Positions 5,348 to 9,959 of a stretch of DNA of 9,959 nucleotides are shown here, in pieces (the first letter of the stretch is position 1; every line of letters starts with the position of its first letter). The DNA is taken from the NCBI GenBank assembly GCA_947175805.1, contig CAMWOF010000065.1:1-9959 (forward strand), in the 5' to 3' direction. This DNA is from an uncultured Clostridiaceae bacterium (GTDB lineage Bacteria; Bacillota; Clostridia; Lachnospirales; Lachnospiraceae). Below the pieces are notes generated by a model. That model was not told where the DNA came from, did no database searches, and worked only from the letters and a program-made list of their open reading frames with translations. The translations under genes and the position numbers were made by a program.

Positions 5348-6571
5348 ATGTTTAAAGCAAATGAAAATTATTTAAAGCTGCCGGGAAGTTATTTGTTCTC
5401 TACAATTGCGAAGAAGGTATCGGAATACCAGGCAAGGTATCCTGAACAGGCAAAGGAGATTATCCGGCTGGGTATCGGTGATGTAACCCAGCCATTAGCG
5501 CCGTCCATTATCGCCAGCCTGCATGCTGCGGTGGATGAAATGGCGGATGCAGGAACCTTCCGGGGATATGCACCGGATTTAGGCTATGATTTTCTTAGGA
5601 ATACGATTGCAGAGAAGGATTATAAGGCGAGGGGAGCCAACATTGCGCCGGACGAAATCTTTGTCAGTGACGGGGCAAAGTCGGATTCTGCAAATATCCA
5701 GGAGATATTCGGGCCGGATTGTAAAATTGCAGTCTGTGATCCGGTATATCCTGTATATGTGGATTCTAATGTAATGGCGGGGCGCACCGGAAATTATGAC
5801 GCAAAGACGGAGCTGTGGAGCGACGTGGTTTATATGCCGTGCCTGGCAGAAAATGGCTTTGCACCGGAGCTGCCGGACAAGCCGGCGGATATCATTTACC
5901 TCTGCTTTCCGAATAATCCTACCGGCGCCACGCTGACAAAGGCGCAGCTTCAGAGCTGGGTGGACTATGCAAATAAGAATGGCGCAGTCATTATCTATGA
6001 CGCCGCTTATGAGGCGTATATCAGTGAGGCAGATGTTCCACATACGATTTATGAGTGCGAGGGAGCGAGAACCTGTGCGATTGAAATCAGGAGCTTTTCA
6101 AAAAATGCAGGGTTTACCGGTACACGCCTTGGTTTTACTGTGGTTCCAAAGGATTTGAAGGACGCCGACGGGGTTGCCATGAATGGATTGTGGGCAAGAC
6201 GGCATGGTACGAAATTTAATGGCGCACCTTATATTATTCAGCGTGCCGGAGAAGCAGTCTACTCGGAGGCGGGACAGGCTGAGACAAAGGAACAGATTGC
6301 ATATTATATGAAGAATGCAAGAACCATATACGAGGGCTTAAAGAGTGCAGGGTACACTGTATCCGGCGGAGTCAATGCACCGTACATCTGGTTAAAGACG
6401 CCGGACAACATGTCCTCATGGGAGTTTTTTGATTATCTGCTGGAGCAGGCTCATGTGGTAGGGACGCCGGGTTCCGGGTTTGGTCCCAGCGGTGAGGGGT
6501 ATTTCCGCCTGACTGCGTTTGGTTCCTATGAGAATACACTGACAGCCATCGAGAGAATTAAGGCGTTATAA
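5348..6571 (+). CDS. dapL: LL-diaminopimelate aminotransferase
   Basis: A PLP-dependent class I/II aminotransferase of 407 residues, the usual DapL length. It converts tetrahydrodipicolinate directly to LL-diaminopimelate with glutamate as amino donor, bypassing the acylated DapD/DapC/DapE intermediates. Landmarks are the N-terminal NENYLKLPGSYLF (5-17), LGIGDVTQPL (41-50), SDGAKSD (107-113), FPNNPTG with Asn190 (187-193), YDAAY with Asp218 and Tyr221, SFSKNAGFTGTR with the PLP-lysine Lys252 (249-260), and the carboxylate-binding Arg387 in YFRLTAFG. Start: ATG at 5348 has GGGAGG 7 bases upstream. An in-frame ATG at 5306 would add 14 unconserved-looking residues, lacks a ribosome site and would bury the Shine-Dalgarno, so it is rejected. 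The next gene, dapF product aside, is gatC 41 bases downstream. Confidence 0.96.
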   Translation: MFKANENYLKLPGSYLFSTIAKKVSEYQARYPEQAKEIIRLGIGDVTQPLAPSIIASLHAAVDEMADAGTFRGYAPDLGYDFLRNTIAEKDYKARGANIAPDEIFVSDGAKSDSANIQEIFGPDCKIAVCDPVYPVYVDSNVMAGRTGNYDAKTELWSDVVYMPCLAENGFAPELPDKPADIIYLCFPNNPTGATLTKAQLQSWVDYANKNGAVIIYDAAYEAYISEADVPHTIYECEGARTCAIEIRSFSKNAGFTGTRLGFTVVPKDLKDADGVAMNGLWARRHGTKFNGAPYIIQRAGEAVYSEAGQAETKEQIAYYMKNARTIYEGLKSAGYTVSGGVNAPYIWLKTPDNMSSWEFFDYLLEQAHVVGTPGSGFGPSGEGYFRLTAFGSYENTLTAIERIKAL

Positions 6572-6612
6572 CGGATGCCGGTAGCGGACAAACAGTAAGG
6601 GAGTGAAGTAAG

Positions 6613-6900
6613 GTGCAGATTACAGACGAGACAATTGAATATGTAGGAATCCTGGCGAAGCTGGAGCTTTCCGGGGAGGAGCGGGAGCAGGCAAAAAAGG
6701 ATATGTCTAATATGCTGGACTACGTGGGTATGTTGAATGAACTGGATACGGAGGGTGTGGAGCCGATGAGCCACGCATTTCCTATTCACAACGTATTCCG
6801 CGAGGATGAGGTCACCAACGGTGATGACAGGGAAAATATGCTGCTTAATGCGCCGGAGGCGAAGGAGGGGACCTATGTGGTTCCAAAGACCTTCAACTAA
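6613..6900 (+). CDS. gatC: Asp/Glu-tRNA amidotransferase subunit C
   Basis: A 95-residue small subunit of GatCAB, starting at GTG (6613) with AAGGGAG at a 9-base spacer. GatC wraps between GatA and GatB and stabilises the complex; it has no catalytic site. The family pattern is clear: an N-terminal helix ITDETIEYVGILAKLELS, a central helix with DMSNMLDYVGMLNELDT, then the extended EPMSHAFPIHNVFREDEV (about 50-67) that contacts GatA, and the C-terminal Y-V-V-P-K-T. Order gatC-gatA-gatB is the classical operon. It begins 41 bases after dapL with no terminator between, so it is probably transcribed with the dap genes. Confidence 0.95.
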   Translation: MQITDETIEYVGILAKLELSGEEREQAKKDMSNMLDYVGMLNELDTEGVEPMSHAFPIHNVFREDEVTNGDDRENMLLNAPEAKEGTYVVPKTFN

Positions 6901-6944
6901 TACCGGGCAGGCACCTGACAACGAATACAGCAGAAAGGATGAGT

Positions 6945-8429
6945 ATGGGCATGGAGCTTATGAGTATGACGGCTGTGGAGCTTGGAAAAAAGATTCAGGC
7001 AAAAGAGATATCCGCAGTGGAGGCGGCGCAGGCGGCCATAGACAATATAAAAAAGCGTGACGATACATTGAATTGCTTTGTCACGGTGGATGAGGAGGGC
7101 GCATTAAAGCGGGCGAAGCAGGTGCAGGCAGAGATAGATGCAGGCAGACTTTCCGGCCCCCTGGCGGGTGTGCCTGTAGGAATTAAGGATAATATGTGTG
7201 TGGAGGGCATGCTGACTACCTGCAGCTCAAAGATTTTGTCGGGCTTTACGCCCACATATACGGCCACAGCGGTGGAAAAGCTGCATACGGCGGGTGCGGT
7301 CATTATCGGAAAGACCAATATGGATGAATTTGCCATGGGCTCGACAACGGAGACCTCCTATTATGGGGCGACAAAGAATCCATGGGATACATCCCGTGTG
7401 CCGGGCGGCTCCTCTGGCGGCTCTGCGGCGGCAGTGGCAGGGGAGGAGGTTCCCTATGCCCTTGGCTCGGATACCGGCGGTTCCATCCGCCAGCCTGCGG
7501 GCTTTTGCGGCGTGACAGGCGTTAAGCCCACATATGGACGTGTTTCCCGGTATGGGCTGATTGCCTACGGTTCATCTCTGGACCAGATTGGCCCGATTGC
7601 AAAGGATGTGACAGACTGTGCCGCCGTGTTGGAGGCCATATGCGGGAAGGATGATAGGGATTCCACCTCTGTTTCGGAGAGTGGCAGCGATTTTACTTCT
7701 GCTTTGACCGGGGATGTCAAAGGGCTTAAGATAGGGATTCCGAAGGACTATTTTTTAAAGGGGCTTGACACGGAGGTAAAGGCGCATGTGCTGGAGGCTG
7801 CGGAAGCCTTAAAGCTGCAGGGCGCCGTGATAGAGGAGTTTGATTTAAGCCTGGTGGAGTATGCCATTCCGGCATACTATATCATTGCATCTGCGGAGGC
7901 AAGCTCGAATCTGGAGCGTTTTGACGGCGTGAAATATGGATACAGGGCAGACAGCTTTACAGACCTTCACAATATGTACAAAAAGACGCGTTCCGAGGGC
8001 TTTGGGGCAGAGGTGAAGAGAAGAATTATGCTGGGCGCATTTGTGTTGAGCTCAGGTTATTTTGATGCCTACTACATGAAGGCGCTGCGCACCAAGGCAC
8101 TGATTAAGCAGGCGTTTGACAGGGCATTTGAAAAATATGATATCATTTTAGGACCCGTGGCGCCGACAACGGCATTAAAGCTCGGTGATTCTCTGAGCGA
8201 CCCGATTAAGATGTATCTGGGAGATGTGTACACGGTGTCCGTCAATCTGGCGGGACTGCCGGGAATTTCCCTCCCTTGCGGCTATGACAGCAAGGGGCTG
8301 CCCGTGGGCTTACAACTGCTCGGAAGGCATTTTGATGAGAAGACGATGCTTCGGGCTGCCTATGCATTTGAGCAGACCAGGCAGTATGAGAGAGCACCGT
8401 TTGTGAAGGGAGGCCAGGCAAATGAGTAG
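6945..8429 (+). CDS. gatA: Asp/Glu-tRNA amidotransferase subunit A (glutaminase)
   Basis: The amidase-signature subunit of GatCAB, 494 residues. It hydrolyses glutamine and sends the ammonia through a tunnel to GatB. The Ser-cisSer-Lys triad is complete: Lys81 in GVPVGIKDN, Ser156 in PGGSSGGS and Ser180 in SDTGGSIRQPAG. Spacing within the triad matches Staphylococcus aureus GatA (79/154/178). Start choice: several in-frame ATGs are present (6939, 6945, 6951). AGAAAGG ends at 6938, directly against the first ATG, giving no spacer there, 6 bases for 6945 and 12 for 6951, so 6945 is preferred, though 6939 differs by only two residues. It overlaps gatB by 8 bases, suggesting coupled translation. 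The ammonia source, glutamine, is made by glnA at the head of this gene block. Confidence 0.97.
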   Translation: MGMELMSMTAVELGKKIQAKEISAVEAAQAAIDNIKKRDDTLNCFVTVDEEGALKRAKQVQAEIDAGRLSGPLAGVPVGIKDNMCVEGMLTTCSSKILSGFTPTYTATAVEKLHTAGAVIIGKTNMDEFAMGSTTETSYYGATKNPWDTSRVPGGSSGGSAAAVAGEEVPYALGSDTGGSIRQPAGFCGVTGVKPTYGRVSRYGLIAYGSSLDQIGPIAKDVTDCAAVLEAICGKDDRDSTSVSESGSDFTSALTGDVKGLKIGIPKDYFLKGLDTEVKAHVLEAAEALKLQGAVIEEFDLSLVEYAIPAYYIIASAEASSNLERFDGVKYGYRADSFTDLHNMYKKTRSEGFGAEVKRRIMLGAFVLSSGYFDAYYMKALRTKALIKQAFDRAFEKYDIILGPVAPTTALKLGDSLSDPIKMYLGDVYTVSVNLAGLPGISLPCGYDSKGLPVGLQLLGRHFDEKTMLRAAYAFEQTRQYERAPFVKGGQANE

Positions 8430-9858
8430 AGAATATGAAACAGTCATCGGTCTTGAGGTTCATGTAGAGCTGGCGACAAAGACAAAGATTTTCTGTGGCT
8501 GCAGCACCCAGTTTGGCGGGGAGCCGAACGTGCATACATGTCCGGTATGTACCGGTATGCCAGGCTCTCTTCCTGTGCTGAACAAAGAGGTTGTGAACAA
8601 GGCGATTGCCGTTGGGCTGGCAACTAACTGTACGATTACAAGAAACTGTAAATTTGACCGAAAGAATTACTTTTATCCCGATAATCCGCAGAATTATCAG
8701 ATTTCTCAGCTTTACTATCCAATTTGCCGGGACGGAAAAATTGAGATTGAGGCAGGGGGCGTAAAAAAATGGATTGGGATTCATGAGATTCACATGGAGG
8801 AGGATGCGGGGAAGCTGGTGCATGACCCGTATACCGACAGTTCTCTTGTGGACTTTAACCGTTCCGGCGTGCCGTTGATTGAAATTGTTTCCGAGCCGGA
8901 TATGCGCTCTGCAGAGGAGGTGCTGGCTTATTTGGACAAGCTGCGTCTGATTATCCAGTATTTGGGGGCCTCTGACTGTAAGTTAAATGAGGGGTCCATG
9001 CGGGCGGACGTGAATTTATCTGTGCGGGAAAAGGGTGCAAAGGAGTATGGCACGAGAACGGAGATGAAGAACTTAAATTCCTTCAAGGCGATTGCCCGCG
9101 CTATTGAAAATGAGCGGGAGCGGCAGATTGACTTGCTTGAGGACGGAGAAAAGGTCATCCAGGAGACCAGAAGATGGGATGATAATAAGGAGTATTCCTA
9201 TGCCATGCGCTCGAAGGAGGATGCCCAGGATTATAGGTATTTCCCTGACCCGGATTTGGTGCCGGTTATCATTGATGATGCATGGTTAGAGAATATCCGA
9301 AAGGCACAGCCGGAGCTTCGTGATGAAAAGAGAATCCGCTACCGGGAGGAGTATGGAATTCCTGACTATGACATTGATATTATTACGGGAAGCAAGCATA
9401 TGGCGGATATTTTTGAGGAGACCATAGAGAGAGGTGCGAATCCGAAAAAGGTATCAAACTGGCTGATGGTAGAGACCATGCGGCTTTTAAAGGAAAAGGA
9501 ATTAGAGCCGGATGATATTTCCTTTTCGGCGGAAAATCTGGCAAAGCTGATTGCTCTGATAGATGCAAAGACAATAAACAGTACGGTTGCAAAGGAGGTA
9601 TTTGAGCACATTTTCAATGAAAATGTGGACCCGGACGCCTATGTGGAGGAGCATGGACTGAAGACCGTTCAGGATGAGGGTGCATTAAGAACTACGATAG
9701 AGGAAATCATTGCGGCAAATCCCCAGTCTGTGGCAGATTACAAGAGCGGAAAGGAAAAGGCGATTGGGTTTTTGGTTGGTCAGACAATGAGAGCGATGAA
9801 AGGCAAGGCAGATCCGGGCAGCGTCAACAGCATATTAAAGGAGCTGCTCTCCAGATAA
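8422..9858 (+). CDS. gatB: Asp/Glu-tRNA amidotransferase subunit B (kinase/amidotransferase)
   Basis: A 478-residue subunit that binds mischarged Glu-tRNA(Gln) and/or Asp-tRNA(Asn), phosphorylates the side-chain carboxylate with ATP, and amidates it with ammonia from GatA. Seen in order: ETVIGLEVHVEL (6-17); a probable zinc site CGC...CPVC (Cys25, Cys27, Cys40, Cys43); DRKNYFYPDNPQNYQISQ (79-96); the GatB signature D-F-N-R-S-G-V-P-L-I-E (144-154); GSMRADVNLSVR (191-202); and a C-terminal helical, YqeY-like tRNA-binding tail from about 330 to the end. The start ATG has GGGAGG 8 bases upstream, within the end of gatA. It is the last gene before the terminator at 9899. Presence of GatCAB implies that the host makes Gln-tRNA and/or Asn-tRNA indirectly. 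Confidence 0.97.
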   Translation: MSREYETVIGLEVHVELATKTKIFCGCSTQFGGEPNVHTCPVCTGMPGSLPVLNKEVVNKAIAVGLATNCTITRNCKFDRKNYFYPDNPQNYQISQLYYPICRDGKIEIEAGGVKKWIGIHEIHMEEDAGKLVHDPYTDSSLVDFNRSGVPLIEIVSEPDMRSAEEVLAYLDKLRLIIQYLGASDCKLNEGSMRADVNLSVREKGAKEYGTRTEMKNLNSFKAIARAIENERERQIDLLEDGEKVIQETRRWDDNKEYSYAMRSKEDAQDYRYFPDPDLVPVIIDDAWLENIRKAQPELRDEKRIRYREEYGIPDYDIDIITGSKHMADIFEETIERGANPKKVSNWLMVETMRLLKEKELEPDDISFSAENLAKLIALIDAKTINSTVAKEVFEHIFNENVDPDAYVEEHGLKTVQDEGALRTTIEEIIAANPQSVADYKSGKEKAIGFLVGQTMRAMKGKADPGSVNSILKELLSR

Positions 9859-9898
9859 AGGGAAACCTCGTTGCTTCGCAGGAATAAACGGCAAAAAA

Positions 9899-9935
9899 GA
9901 CAGGCTTGCACAGCAATGTGTGAGCCTGTCTTTTT
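9899..9935 (+). terminator. Strong intrinsic terminator after gatB
   Basis: A 14-bp stem, 9899-9912 with 9917-9930 (two G-U pairs), capped by a GCAA tetraloop of the stable GNRA class and followed by five T (9931-9935). Six A precede the stem (9893-9898), so it can also terminate leftward transcripts and the A/T tracts can extend the stem. It starts 41 bases after the gatB stop and marks the end of the rightward operon. Confidence 0.92.
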
Positions 9936-9959
9936 GTCGGTCAGCAGTACCCTAGGTAT

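Noticed and set aside
4711..5349. Open frame of 212 codons on the minus strand across dapF.
   Set aside because: It lies opposite dapF, whose catalytic motifs are intact; composition is Ser/Thr/Pro-rich as expected of a reverse-frame artefact, and no family is recognisable.
8242..8823. Open frame of 193 codons on the minus strand across the gatA/gatB junction.
   Set aside because: It lies opposite two conserved genes in a translationally coupled overlap; it is Cys/His/Leu-rich with no domain pattern.

Overview
The window looks like chromosomal DNA from a low-to-moderate GC Gram-positive anaerobe, most likely class Clostridia and plausibly Lachnospiraceae. This is inferred from strong GGAGG-type Shine-Dalgarno sites, a GS I-alpha type glutamine synthetase followed by an ANTAR-domain regulator, LL-DAP aminotransferase (DapL) paired with DapF, and a complete GatCAB amidotransferase. 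No transposase, integrase, phage gene, CRISPR array, tRNA or rRNA was seen. No stretch over 300 bases lacks a gene.

Left block, minus strand (1-2180): the 5' end of an unidentified gene (start at 61, running off the window), a MutT-type NUDIX hydrolase (81-599), and a large serpin lipoprotein (720-2174). The serpin has a lipobox, an acidic spacer and an inhibitory-type hinge, so it is probably a surface protease inhibitor. No terminator was seen between these genes, so they could be read from the serpin promoter region.

Divergent intergenic region (2181-2397): short but dense in structure. It holds a near-perfect 35-bp inverted repeat next to the serpin ribosome binding site, an AT-rich set of nested palindromes, a good sigma-A-like promoter facing right, and a strong intrinsic terminator in the glnA leader.

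Right block, plus strand (2398-9858): glnA, an ANTAR antiterminator-type regulator, dapF, dapL, gatC, gatA and gatB, closed by a strong terminator (9899-9935). The genes share a glutamine/glutamate theme. GlnA makes glutamine, DapL uses glutamate as amino donor, and GatCAB uses glutamine to amidate mischarged Glu-tRNA(Gln) and/or Asp-tRNA(Asn). DapL then DapF make LL- and meso-diaminopimelate for peptidoglycan and lysine.

The most interesting point is the pairing of a terminator in the glnA leader with an ANTAR protein encoded immediately downstream, which suggests an autoregulatory antitermination circuit for nitrogen assimilation. ANTAR regulation of glnA in clostridia is a known theme. The unusual part here is that the leader, as I read it, is too short for the usual tandem hexaloop target. 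Most of the remaining content is ordinary housekeeping sequence.
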